A DNA stretch of 13,378 nt, taken from assembly GCA_937950065.1 (NCBI GenBank), contig CALFEN010000308.1, positions 1 to 13,378 of the forward strand, written 5' to 3'. This DNA is from an uncultured bacterium. Its GTDB lineage: Bacteria > Patescibacteria > JAEDAM01 > Absconditabacterales > Absconditicoccaceae. A program made the position numbers and the translations under genes. Each line of letters starts with the position of its first letter. The first letter of the stretch is position 1. Under the pieces are notes generated by a model that was given only the letters and a program-made list of their open reading frames with translations, made no database searches and was not told the DNA's origin. This document shows positions 1 through 8,231 of this stretch, one piece after another.

Positions 1-2226
1 GAGAAACTTGAAAAAATAATTTGAGTAGAAAATATCTACAAAGATTTGTGATACGAAGAAATACATCACATAGAAAACGCTCTCAAAGCTAATGCTGTGT
101 ATATCAAAGATATTGATTATATAGTTAGAGATGGTGAAGTTTTGATTGTAGATGAAAACACTTGAAGAGTGATGCCGGGTAGAAGGTATTCAGAATGACT
201 ACATCAGGCAATAGAAGCCAAAGAATGAGTAAGTGTAAAAAGAGAATCACAGACTCTTGCAACTATTACTTATCAGCATTTTTTCAAGCTTTACAAAAAG
301 TTGTCTGGTATGACTGGTACTGCTACTACAGAATGAGAAGAATTTGAGAAAATATATGAACTTGAGGTATTGATGATCCCTACTAATAAAAACGTAATTA
401 GGGCGGATAAAAATGATAAAGTTTACTTCAATCAGGTTGGTAAATACAACGCCTTGGCAGATAATATATCCTTTTATCATGAGATATGAGCTCCTTTGCT
501 TATATGAACATCTTCTATAGAAACATCTGAATATGTTTCATCTATGCTTAGAGGTATGACCATACAACATTATGTGCTCAATGCAAAATATCACGAACAA
601 GAAGCTAATATCGTGGCAAGTGCAGGTAAGGAATGAAGTGTAGTTGTTGCTACAAATATGGCTTGAAGGTGAACAGATATTAAATTAGAGAAATGACTTT
701 TGGAAAAATTGTGAGAAAATTATGCAAAATGGATACAAAAACAGCTTAAGTGAAGTACTTATACAAATCAGGATCCTAAATGAGTTTCTGCAGTGATATA
801 TTCTGAATCTGAATTTAATTTGCTTATGGATAGTCTTCAATTTCTTTTTAATCTCAAAGACGATGAAATCTCACAGGCTGGTAAATGATGGATTAAGACT
901 TGAGAGATTGAATTAAAAATAAAATTTAACACATCCAAAAAAGATAAAAATACTCCTTTTGCAGAGGTGCTTGTAAAACCTGCTGGTATGGAAGAACCCG
1001 AAATTGTTGCTAGAGATTTTCATTTTTGATTACTTATACTTGGTACAGAAAAACATGAATCTAGAAGAATAGATAATCAGCTCAGATGACGTAGTGGTAG
1101 ACAGTGAGATCCTGGTGCTTCACAATTTTTTGTGGCATTGGATGATACTATTATGAGAAAAATGTGATGAGAAAAGATACAGGCTGTAGCAAAGATGCTT
1201 TTGCCTGCCAATGAACTTGAAAATTTGGAACTTACACAATCTCAATTTACTAATTCTATATTGAGAGCTCAAAAACAGATGGAATGATGGCATTTTGGAA
1301 CTAGAAAGCATTTGTTTGAATATGATAGTGTGATAAATGTCCAAAGACAAAAGATTTATCAAACAAGAGATCAGATAATTTTTGATAGTGAAAAAGATGA
1401 CAGCGATTTTGATATAATACAAGAGATTAGAGGATTTTTGGATTTTGTGATAGATGAGTATGTTAGAGCAAATACTATAATGACACCATGGAATGTCTTA
1501 TGACTTATCGAATCTCTAAATACATTGAGCGGTCCTGGATTTACAGAAGAAGAACTTGAATCTTTCCACAAACCTGATGATCTCAAAAGATATGTTTACA
1601 ACAAATTAAGTAATAATTTTGATCTCAAGCTTACAGGTATAGATAGAGAAAAGATAAAACATATTTTAAAAGATATTTATTTGGAAGTTATTGATAAATA
1701 TTGGATTAGAAATATAGATGATTTGCAGTATCTTAGAGAAAGAGTTTCTATGTATGGGTATGCGCAACAAGATCCGTTGGTAATGTACAAAAAAGAAGCT
1801 TATGAAAAATTCAATAGATTACTTATGGATATCAAACAGGAAACATTGTCTATATATTTCAAATCAGAGTTTGGTGTGTTCAATGATGAAATAGACATTC
1901 TGGCACAGATGTGAATAGAATGAGATGATGTAAGTGATATTATACAAACTGCTTCTGCTAATATTAATGAGGAGGATATGCCAAAATCTGTAGAGATAAT
2001 ATCTACTCCAAAACAAGATGAAAACGTGGAAGTAATAGATTATGGATGAGCTAGAGCCAAAGTATTTGAGAAAAATGATGACGTAGAAGTTTTTGAGATA
2101 GAGGAGGGAAGCACAAGGTCTATCAATAAAGATATGCCAAAAGTATGACCAAATGATCCATGTCCTTGTGGAAGTGGTAAGAAATATAAGAAATGTTGTG
2201 GTAATCCAGCAAACTTCAATAAGTAA
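1..2226 (+). CDS. secA: Protein translocase subunit SecA, 5'-truncated at the window edge
   Basis: SecA is the cytoplasmic ATPase motor that pushes preproteins through SecYEG. The last 741 residues are visible in frame 1 with TGA read as glycine (28 TGA and 24 GGN glycine codons by hand count); the N-terminal part lies outside the window. In order: end of NBD1 and crosslinking region, with [20 protein letters not shown] and [11 protein letters not shown]2 with NMAGRGTDI near residue 220, where both glycines are TGA (664 and 670); [20 protein letters not shown] (from about residue 348); the helical scaffold with [16 protein letters not shown]; and a C-terminal SEC-C zinc motif [14 protein letters not shown]. 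Between DIKL and the [13 protein letters not shown] block lie about 112 residues (nt 688-1023) where many SecAs have 10-50. The insert is in frame and uses TGA glycines, so it appears native. Stop is TAA, followed by a hairpin terminator. Identity is certain; the insert is inferred by comparison with remembered family sequences. Confidence 0.97.
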
Positions 2227-2244
2227 AAGAATTTATATAAATAG

Positions 2245-2272
2245 AAAAACAGGTGACAACGCCTGTTTTTTT
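2245..2272 (+). terminator. Rho-independent terminator after secA
   Basis: Nine-bp stem AAAAACAGG / CCTGTTTTT (2245-2253 with 2262-2270) around an 8-nt loop, running into a T tract. It begins 18 nt after the secA stop codon. Confidence 0.85.
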
Positions 2273-2309
2273 GTTGTAAAATATTATGATTATTTTTTGA
2301 GATATAGTA

Positions 2310-2337
2310 TTGATTTCCATAAAAATTTTTGTATAAA
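2310..2337 (+). promoter_or_regulatory. Candidate promoter for the GNAT gene
   Basis: TTGATT (2310-2315), 16-nt spacer, TATAAA (2332-2337), in the secA-GNAT gap. It would give a leader of roughly 115 nt, long for this window. The surroundings are very AT-rich, so chance matches are possible; the same -35 hexamer recurs at other genes here. Confidence 0.45.
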
Positions 2338-2461
2338 TAAATATTTATAAAAAATTATATTGTATGATTGTTTTAAATTAAATTTCAGCTAGAAATTTTA
2401 TATAAGAAGATGGTGTATAGACACATAATTATATTTTTTTAGTAATTAAATTTAGTTTAAA

Positions 2462-3076
2462 ATGAATATAACAATAAGGAAAGAACAATCTTATGATTTT
2501 AGAATTGTAGAAAATTTAATCAGAGAATCATTTTGGAATTTATACAAACCATGATGTGATGAACATTTTATTGCTCACAAGATGAGGGAGCTTCCCAGTT
2601 TTGTCGGCGAACTTGATTTTGTAGCTTGTAAATGAGACAATGTTGTTTGACTTATTATGTATACCAAGGCGAAAGTAATAAATAATAAATGAAAAGATTT
2701 TGAGGTATTGTGTATGTGACCATTAGCAGTACTGCCAAACTATCAAAGAAAATGAATAGGTAGTTTGTTGATGAATCATACAAAAGATATTGCTAAAACT
2801 TTGGGATACAGAGCAATAATTATTTTTTGAAATCCAGATTATTATCATCGTTTTGGATTTGTAAATGCAGAGAAATATCATATACAAACTTCATGATGAG
2901 AAAATTTTGACGCATTTATGGTATTAGAATTATATGAATGAGCATTGAACTGAATTTATTGAAAGTTTTTTGCTGATAAAGTATTTGAAGCTAATCCTGT
3001 TGAAGTTGAAGATTTTGATAAATATTTTATTCCAAAACAGAAAAAAAGGACTGCAACACAATTATTTAATAATTAA
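2462..3076 (+). CDS. GNAT family N-acetyltransferase (YhbS-like)
   Basis: A 204-residue protein in the GNAT fold, which moves an acetyl group from acetyl-CoA to an amine. The acetyl-CoA pyrophosphate-binding motif A is visible as LAVLPNYQRKGIG (residues 88-100), followed by a helix and a late strand, then FGNPDYYHRFGF (122-133). The arrangement of a 'GP(L)AV' strand and 'YYxRFGF' resembles the YhbS-type subfamily. About 60 further residues include a basic tail (PKQKKR). Twelve of 16 glycines are encoded by TGA, the highest share counted here. The ATG at 2462 is the first in-frame start and has no Shine-Dalgarno. The gene stands alone between two terminators. The substrate cannot be read from the sequence. 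Confidence 0.9.
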
Positions 3077-3092
3077 GTTTTATAAGTAATAT

Positions 3093-3154
3093 CCCCCTTT
3101 TATACTCAAATAATCTATTTGGAAAAGATATTTTTGTATAAGAGGGGTTTTTTT
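3093..3154 (+). terminator. Strong terminator after the GNAT gene
   Basis: A 12-bp stem pairs CCCCTTTTATAC (3094-3105) with GTATAAGAGGGG (3136-3147), with one T-G wobble, a 30-nt loop and a run of seven T directly after. Confidence 0.88.
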
Positions 3155-3182
3155 ATACAAAAAATAAAACATAATATCTGTC

Positions 3183-3210
3183 TTGAAAAATTATGCTAAA
3201 TGGTTAATAT
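3183..3210 (+). promoter_or_regulatory. Candidate promoter for map
   Basis: TTGAAA (3183-3188), 16-nt spacer, TAATAT (3205-3210). Transcription would start near 3217, leaving a leader of about 23 nt before map. It lies immediately downstream of the preceding terminator. Confidence 0.55.
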
Positions 3211-3239
3211 TGTATAGTATTTAGTAAAAATATTTGAAA

Positions 3240-4010
3240 ATGATGAAACCAACAATATTGAAGACAAAAGAACAGATAGATAAAATTCGTGAAGCTGGTA
3301 AATATACCAATGAACTTCTAACTTTGATACAGGATTATTGTAAACCTTGAGTAGCTCTTGAAGATGTAGATTTTTTTGCGAACCATTATCTTTCCTCCCG
3401 TAATTTGAAATCGGCATTTAAATGATATCAATGATATCCAGGTTATACATGTTTGTCAGTGAATGATTGTGTGGTTCATGGGATCCCAGATAGATACGTA
3501 CTCAAACCTTGAGATCTACTCAAGATAGATATGTGAATAGATTACAAATGATGAATATCTGATAGTGCCGTTTCTATAGTAATATGATGATTTGCTGCAA
3601 ACAAAAAAGGAGCACAGCTTATAGATTCTACCAAAAATGCGTTGGATAATGCATTGCAGTATATTACTATCTGAAATACTGTTCAAGACTTTGGTAGGGC
3701 AGTGTACGATACTGTAAGAAAAGATGGGTTTAGAATTATAAAACAGCTTACATGACATTGAGTTGGGGCTAAAGTCCATGAGTGACCTTATATTTATAAT
3801 CGGCCGGCTCCAGGAACACAATATATTGCTTTTGAAGAAAATATGGTATTGGCACTAGAACCTATTACTGCACTAAAAAGTGAGAAAATTTTCACAAAAG
3901 GAAGAAACAACTGGAATCTTTATACTCAATATGGAGATATTTGAGCACAGCGGGAATATACTGTTTGGATCAATTCAAATGGTTATGAGATTCTTTCTGG
4001 CTTAATATAA
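3240..4010 (+). CDS. map: Type I methionine aminopeptidase
   Basis: Removes the initiator methionine from nascent proteins in the cytoplasm using two metal ions. The 256 residues match the usual type I length. The full active site is visible: the substrate His in NDCVVHGIPD (H80); metal ligands D97 and D108 in KIDMGIDYKGGISDSAV; H173 in TGHGVG; E207 in ENMVLALEP; and E239 in AQREYT. Spacing matches the E. coli enzyme almost residue for residue. Both TGHGVG glycines flanking His are TGA codons (3753 and 3759), strong evidence for UGA=Gly. Hand count is 14 TGA and 12 GGN glycines. The start is the ATG at 3240 with a second ATG right after it; either may be used. No Shine-Dalgarno. grpE follows after 64 nt with no terminator between, so they may be co-transcribed. 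Confidence 0.97.
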
Positions 4011-4074
4011 TCTTGTTTTAAAAAAAAATTTGTTTAAAATATGATGTAGTTTATTTTATAAAAGAAAATATAAG

Positions 4075-4632
4075 ATGAAAGAACACAAAAAGAAAGATGA
4101 AACTCAAAAGTTAACTTCAGAACAATTACTAGAAAAGATAAAAGAGTTAGAATCTCAAAATAATGGGCTAGCTTTGGAATTGGAAAAAACTAAAGAAATT
4201 GCTGCGAAGTCACAGTCTCAATATATATCTCTAAAATATGATTTTGACGCTTACATTGCTAGGATCGAAAAAGAGAAATTAAGTTTACAAGAGAGTATTT
4301 TTATCAAAAATATAAAAAATATTTTACCGTTTGTGGAAGATTTGAGAAAATCTTTAGAAGCAGTTTCTCCAGAACTCAAAGATAATTCTTCCATCAAATG
4401 ATTCTCTCTTATGTATGAAAAGTTTATCAAAAAACTTGGTGAAATGTGAGTATTTTTGTTTGACAGTATATGAGAAGAGCCAAACCATGATTTTCATGAA
4501 CCACTAGGTTTTGAGCAGGTGAGTGATGAAAATAAGTGAAAGATAGTGAGAGAGTATGAAAAATGATTTATCTATAAAAAATGAGATACAGAAATAGTAT
4601 TAAAAGCAGCCAAAGTAATAGTTTGAAATTAA
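4075..4632 (+). CDS. grpE: Nucleotide exchange factor GrpE
   Basis: GrpE drives ADP release from the DnaK (Hsp70) chaperone. The 185-residue protein has the expected layout: a charged start, a long coiled-coil helix (about residues 15-75), a four-helix region, and the C-terminal beta-wing holding the family signature (FHEPLGFEQV, then GKIVREYEKGFIYKKGD and IVLKAAKVIVG, residues 140-184). Seven of 10 glycines are TGA; read in the standard code the gene would end after residue 108, before the DnaK-binding wing. Start is ATG at 4075, no Shine-Dalgarno. A weak TTGTTT/TATTTT promoter (4030-4057) may lie just upstream. dnaK and dnaJ are not in the window. Confidence 0.95.
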
Positions 4633-4659
4633 TAATATAAAATAATCTGTAAAAAAGTG

Positions 4660-4689
4660 TTGATTTTTTTATAAACAAGTTTATATAAT
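4660..4689 (+). promoter_or_regulatory. Strong promoter for the structured RNA
   Basis: TTGATT (4660-4665), 18-nt spacer, perfect TATAAT (4684-4689). It predicts a start near 4696-4697, just before a structured GC-richer stretch with no open frame, as expected for a highly expressed non-coding RNA. Confidence 0.72.
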
Positions 4690-4695
4690 TTATTA

Positions 4696-4930
4696 AGTCT
4701 GTTTTACAGATTGTTGGAGTTTAACTTCAAGGATGAGAGTATAAATCCCACATTTTTTGTGGGAGAAATGTAGTAAGCTTTTGATAGAGATGTAATCGAC
4801 ATCCTCTAGGATGTAAATAATAGCCCCCTCAAGCTCCCTCCTCATACACCCTCTCGTCATAGGATCCTGTAGGAAGCAACTTCCCTACTCAACTCCAACC
4901 GGCCGGTTGATCCCCAACCGGCCTTCATTT
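4696..4930 (+). ncRNA. Structured non-coding RNA, family not recognised
   Basis: A stretch of about 230 nt after a near-consensus promoter, ending in a GC-rich hairpin, much less AT-rich than its flanks and without a credible reading frame. Hand folding gives a coherent structure. A 5' hairpin pairs TCTGT and ACAGA (4698-4710). A perfect 9-bp closing helix pairs GTTGGAGTT (4713-4721) with AACTCCAAC (4891-4899). Inside it, GATGAGAG (4732-4739) pairs with CTCTCGTC (4851-4858). Local hairpins include TCCCAC/GTGGGA (4746-4764), TAGAGATGT/ACATcCTCTA (4785-4808, one bulge) and GTAGGAAG/CTTCCcTAC (4869-4888, one bulge). The closing stem, asymmetric bubble with a small 3'-side hairpin, and distal arm resemble 6S RNA in outline, but no conserved primary motif confirms this. 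The RNase P, tmRNA and SRP signatures I know are absent or do not fit. Confidence 0.65.
4901..4923 (+). terminator. GC-rich 3' hairpin of the structured RNA
   Basis: A perfect 9-bp stem, GGCCGGTTG (4901-4909) with CAACCGGCC (4915-4923), and a 5-nt loop. The following TTCATTTG is only a weak U tract. It begins two bases after the closing helix of the RNA ends, so it probably forms its 3' end. Confidence 0.6.
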
Positions 4931-4982
4931 GAAAAATTTTTAAATCATAAATATTGATTAAGATTAACGTATAAAATTTACG

Positions 4983-5010
4983 TTGATTTTTTTTATAAAA
5001 GGGATATTAT
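4983..5010 (+). promoter_or_regulatory. Promoter of the small membrane-protein gene
   Basis: TTGATT (4983-4988), 16-nt spacer, TATTAT (5005-5010). Transcription would start near 5017 and leave a leader of about 20 nt holding a strong Shine-Dalgarno. Confidence 0.6.
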
Positions 5011-5024
5011 GTATAGACATTATT

Positions 5025-5033
5025 AGGGGAGGG
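5025..5033 (+). promoter_or_regulatory. Strong Shine-Dalgarno site
   Basis: AGGGGAGGG lies directly upstream of the ATG at 5037 and fixes that start over the upstream in-frame TTG at 4983. Such a site is exceptional here: of the genes whose start is visible, only one other has one. Confidence 0.8.
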
Positions 5034-5036
5034 ATT

Positions 5037-5354
5037 ATGAAAAAGAAGATCCTCATAGGAGTGGGAGTTTTAATTCTGCTTCTGGCTGGGGCGTGGTATG
5101 CGTATGTAAACCTGGCTCCCAAATTTTTTTTACTTCGGGATCTGCAAGAGATGGCTAGTGTTGTAGACCAAATATCTGTGACTATAAAGGAGTTGCAAAT
5201 AGCAAAGGAAGAAAAAGATTTTGTCAAATTAGGTCGTCTTTCCGTAGATCTTGCCAAATTAGGGAAGAGAGTGCGGGAATTGACAAAAAAACTCAAAACC
5301 CATGGAGAGCTTTATTTCCAAAGAGTTGAGGAACAAAATTCCACAAAACAATAG
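5037..5354 (+). CDS. Small membrane-anchored helical protein, function unknown
   Basis: A 105-residue protein I do not recognise. Residues 1-4 are MKKK, followed by one strongly hydrophobic segment (about 5-24, with GVGVLILLLAGAWYAYV) acting as a signal anchor. The rest (about 32-100) is charged and heptad-like (LRDLQEMASVVDQISVTIKE, then LGKRVRELTKKLK), probably a coiled coil on the outer side of the membrane. All six glycines use GGN and none uses TGA, although about 59% of glycines in four neighbouring genes are TGA. Base composition is also visibly richer in G and C. The gene has its own promoter, Shine-Dalgarno and terminator and ends in TAG. This suggests origin in, or recent transfer from, a standard-code organism, but a conserved lineage-specific protein is not excluded. 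Confidence 0.82.
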   Translation: MKKKILIGVGVLILLLAGAWYAYVNLAPKFFLLRDLQEMASVVDQISVTIKELQIAKEEKDFVKLGRLSVDLAKLGKRVRELTKKLKTHGELYFQRVEEQNSTKQ

Positions 5355-5379
5355 TTGTTTTATACACTTACCCTTTTCT

Positions 5380-5412
5380 CTGGCACCGGTAACTCCGGTG
5401 CCAGGATTGTCT
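5380..5412 (+). terminator. GC-rich terminator after the small membrane protein
   Basis: A perfect 10-bp stem, CTGGCACCGG (5380-5389) with CCGGTGCCAG (5395-5404), and a 5-nt loop, followed by the T-rich GATTGTCTTTT. Its GC content is strikingly high for this sequence. Confidence 0.82.
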
Positions 5413-5449
5413 TTTATCAATATCGGATTTTAGATTATAGTTATTAACA

Positions 5450-5968
5450 ATGGATGAAATAAATATAATGCAAGCTACGTTAGATGATGTGCCGGATATA
5501 TTTGATGTAAGCAGACAAACATGGTCAAGTACTTATCAAAGTAAAGAATATAACATTACAGAGCAGGATCAGGTTAAAATAGACGGACCCCAAATGCAGA
5601 AAATTATCTTAAAGAGACAAGATGAGATAAAACAGAATCCATGATCATATCGGATTGCCAAGTGTGAAGATAAAATAGTTGGTTATGCATGAGCAAGGAA
5701 ACATAGAGATCTTAATGAATTATTTGCTATTTATATTTTATCAGAATTTCAAGGTAAAGGCATCTGAAAAAGATTAATAGAAAAAATATTTGAATATCTG
5801 TGAAAAGACAAGCCTATCATACTTCAGGTAATTTGATACAATACACAGGCAATAAGTTTTTATCAAAAAAATGGATTTGTGTTTCAAAAAAAACTGCCGG
5901 ATCGTGAACTCGTGCAGTGAAAGTTTGTTCCGGAGATACAGATGATTTATGATTTTAAGAAACAATAA
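5450..5968 (+). CDS. GNAT family N-acetyltransferase
   Basis: A 172-residue acetyl-CoA-dependent acetyltransferase. Motif A reads IYILSEFQGKGIGKRLIEKI (residues 94-113), with the CoA-binding QGKGIG loop, and motif B reads YNTQAISFYQKNGF (130-143). The N-terminal part (MQATLDDVPDIFDVSRQTW) is typical of the RimI/PhnO-like branch. Six of 11 glycines are TGA. The ATG start at 5450 has no Shine-Dalgarno; a possible -10 (TAGATT, 5431-5436) implies a very short leader. The S51 peptidase gene starts 3 nt after the stop, so the two are almost certainly co-transcribed and may act on related small peptides or amino-group substrates. That link is inference. Confidence 0.9.
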
Positions 5969-5971
5969 AAA

Positions 5972-6535
5972 ATGACAAAGTATATATTACATTGATGAAG
6001 AACAAGAATTCAAAATGAAAATAATAAAAATTTTTTTAAAGAAATAGTGAAATGATATGATAAACCAAAAATTTTAATAGTTCCTTTTGCTTCTAGAGAT
6101 GAAGCTGATATCTGTTTAGTTTCAGATAAAAATAAATTTAAACAGTCAGTGCCTGATTTAAATATAGATTACAAGTTGGCTAGTAAAGATACAGACATAC
6201 TAAAAATGCAGATACAAGACAGCGATATAATTTATTTGCGTGGATGAGATGAAAATCCTTTGTTAGAAGTTTTTTCCAAGATATGAAGGGATCATCTTAT
6301 AAATCTTTGGGCAGGGAAAACAGTAGTCGGTATAAGTGCAGGGTCTAATTTTTTAGCTAAATATTGTTATGAGACAGATAGAAACCAATTAGAAGAAATG
6401 TTTGGTATTTTGGATATCAAGGTTGTATGTCATTACAAATGAGATAAAGAAATTTATAATAAACTTGATAAATTTCACGAAACTTTGCCTGTTTACGCAC
6501 TTGGAGAAACTGAATTTGAGGTTGTCTTGAAGTAA
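5972..6535 (+). CDS. Peptidase S51 family protein (dipeptidase E-like)
   Basis: A 187-residue protein of the S51 serine peptidase family (dipeptidase E, cyanophycinase), whose known members cut Asp-X dipeptides or related acidic peptides in the cytoplasm. Visible signatures: ILHGGR at the N-terminus, a strand KILIVPFASRDE (33-44), IIYLRGGDENPLL (86-98), the nucleophile elbow VVGISAGSNFLA with Ser122, and VVCHYK with a candidate catalytic His154. It is shorter than E. coli PepE (about 229), mainly near the C-terminus. Six of 12 glycines are TGA. It forms a likely operon with the GNAT gene upstream and converges on the TauE-like gene with only 6 nt between the stop codons. Substrate is not determinable. 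Confidence 0.85.
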
Positions 6536-6541
6536 ATAAAA

Positions 6542-7282
6542 TTATCTGAAGAAAATAAGTTTAGCAGCTGTGATAATGCAAATTATTATAAAAAATATTC
6601 TGACAAATCATTCTCATTTTTTGACAGCAAGATGTGCTCAAATGTATCATCAAATAAGATTTCATATAAATAGTATTATAGCATATGTATAGTTTATTAC
6701 TCATCATATAGCAAGTATTATTATAGATGATATAAAGTTAAAAAATAATGGTATTTTTTCACTGGCATTTGCTTCTGTATAAGTCATACCAAACACAAAA
6801 ACAAAAAGGTATGCCACAAAGATCCCGCCTGCCATACCAAGAAATCCGTCATAAATTGCTGAAAAAAAATATAACAAAAATCATAGTCTAATGTCCAAAA
6901 CAGGTTTGGTGTTTTCAATTCAAGCTTTCTTTTTCCATAATACCAATGGTAATAAGCAAGCTATGATTATTCAGATTATAATAGAAAGATAGTTTTGATT
7001 TATTTTTATAAGCAAGTTTGCTCATATAAGTCATCAGATTATACTCAATATTGTTAGCGGTATTACATATTTGTATATGATTTTCTTTGATTTAAAAAAT
7101 TTATATATGGTTGATATTATATATCAAAGCTGCCCGAATTTATCAGTAGCTACTGCTACACTCGGAGGCAATCCCAGTAATAAAAGTAACGATATAGAAA
7201 CTAGAGAACCTCATCCACTACTGATACCTCAAATGATACTGGCTATCACTCCAGCCAAAAATACTATAAAAAAAGTAATCAT
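6542..7282 (-). CDS. TauE/SafE family membrane permease
   Basis: A 246-residue integral membrane protein of the TauE/SafE (DUF81) family, whose studied members export sulfite or organosulfur anions. It has about 7-8 hydrophobic segments in two related halves. The first half carries AGVIASIIGGISSGGGSLVS (10-29) and LGLPPSVAVATDKFGQL; the second carries FFSAIYDGFLGMAGGIFVAY and GMTYTEANASEKIPLFFNF, with GNLIGGYIGAHLAVKKG near the end. This repeat of a glycine-rich turn and an 'A-(T/S)-(D/E)-K' element is typical of the family. It is read only with TGA as glycine, mostly in membrane turns. The ATG at 7282 is the first good start, no Shine-Dalgarno. Substrate specificity is unknown. Confidence 0.88.
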
Positions 7283-7329
7283 GTTATTATCAAAAATTAA
7301 GTGCATTTATATATATTTTTAGATAAAGT

Positions 7330-7344
7330 TTATCGCCACGATAA
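7330..7344. repeat. Short inverted repeat between two minus-strand genes
   Basis: A perfect 6-bp stem, TTATCG (7330-7335) and CGATAA (7339-7344), around CCA. It lies in the 81-nt gap downstream of the kinase gene and upstream of the permease gene. No T run follows on either strand, so terminator function is uncertain. Confidence 0.35.
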
Positions 7345-7363
7345 TTAACTATATAAGTTGATG

Positions 7364-8227
7364 TTAGAGTAGTTTTTTTAATCCATTGATTCATAAATCG
7401 TATAGATATATTAGTTTTATATTAGTGTTTTTAATATTTTTTTTGAGATGAAAAATTTTATCAGGATTCTTTTCAATTTGGAGTTTTTCGTTAATTCGGT
7501 GTAGTGCTCATTTTAATCTTTGTTCTATAAAATAATATATAGAATCAAGTTCTGTTTGATTGAGACAGATATAAGATTTGTATCCTTCCATAAAAATTTT
7601 AATAAAATTACTTCTTTTTTCCTGCATAAAAATATCTGCAAAAATCGTTCAAATATCACTGACTAAATAATCATAATGAATATCTCCAAAATCTATAATT
7701 CAGGAAATTGTTTTATCATCATCAACTAAAATATTGAGATTTCACAAGTCTCAATGCACTAAAGATTTTCTTAATTTGGTTGTGTCGCAGTTTCATAAAT
7801 TTTTTTTTGAATAACACCGTTGATATTTTTTTATTCAACTTTTGTAGTTTAATAGATATTGGTGAATAAGTCAGATATTTTTTCATAAGTCATTAGTCAA
7901 ATCCACAGACATTTCTTCAAGATGGGTTCAATGCATAAATTCGTAAATTGACACCAATCCGAATTCAGAACCAAAAACTGTAGAATCTTTATATAAAATA
8001 ACTCAAGGGACTTTCAATCAATTTTTTTTTAGATAACTCAAAACATTATTATGAAATTCAATATATCCAATATCTTTTGAAGAAAATATTTTTAAAAATA
8101 TTCTTCATTTACCGGTTTCTACCAAAAAATTTTGGTTATCAATAGTAAAATCTATTAGATGAAAATTTATTAAATTTCATAATCAATAATTTTGTAATAT
8201 ATATTTTAATTTGTCTGAATCATTCAT
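7364..8227 (-). CDS. APH-fold phosphotransferase (aminoglycoside/homoserine kinase-like)
   Basis: A 287-residue kinase of the aminoglycoside phosphotransferase fold, a family that phosphorylates small molecules such as aminoglycosides, homoserine or choline. The catalytic loop is SLVHGDLGNLNILVD (155-169) with Asp160 and Asn165, and the metal-binding site is IIDFGD (177-182) followed by DYLVSDIGTIF. A candidate nucleotide-binding lysine lies in GRIFLKIFSS (Lys46). The C-terminal half is helical and lysine-rich, ending GLKKLL. The last G of the DFG-like motif is GGA, while the glycines in HGDLGN and SGIID use TGA. It starts 4 nt after the lysS stop, so it is likely co-transcribed with lysS. 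No resistance role can be claimed. Confidence 0.85.
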
Positions 8228-8231
8228 TTTT

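Noticed and set aside
247..1586. Several antisense open frames across secA and similar ones over lysS and clpB
   Set aside because: They overlap well-supported genes, show no family motifs, and arise because the coding strand is AT-rich with biased codons.
1..2226. secA as a pseudogene with many in-frame stops
   Set aside because: Every internal stop is TGA, never TAA or TAG, and TGA falls on conserved glycines; the same pattern holds in most other genes, so it is recoding, not decay.
4850..4888. SRP RNA domain IV-like string AGGATCCTGTAGGAAGCAAC
   Set aside because: It resembles the SRP core (AGGTCC-loop-GGAAGCAGC), but the 5' side of the symmetric loop is shifted by one base, the flanks do not pair into a helix 5, and only about 20 nt follow before the closing stem. 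The GTAGGAAG/CTTCCcTAC hairpin explains the segment better.
4696..4930. RNase P RNA or tmRNA
   Set aside because: No GAGGAAAGTC or ACAGAA core for RNase P, and no tRNA-like 3' end, T-loop sequence or tag reading frame for tmRNA.
7071..7322. An 83-residue plus-strand frame
   Set aside because: It is the antisense shadow of the 5' end of the TauE/SafE-like gene, whose membrane motifs are on the other strand.
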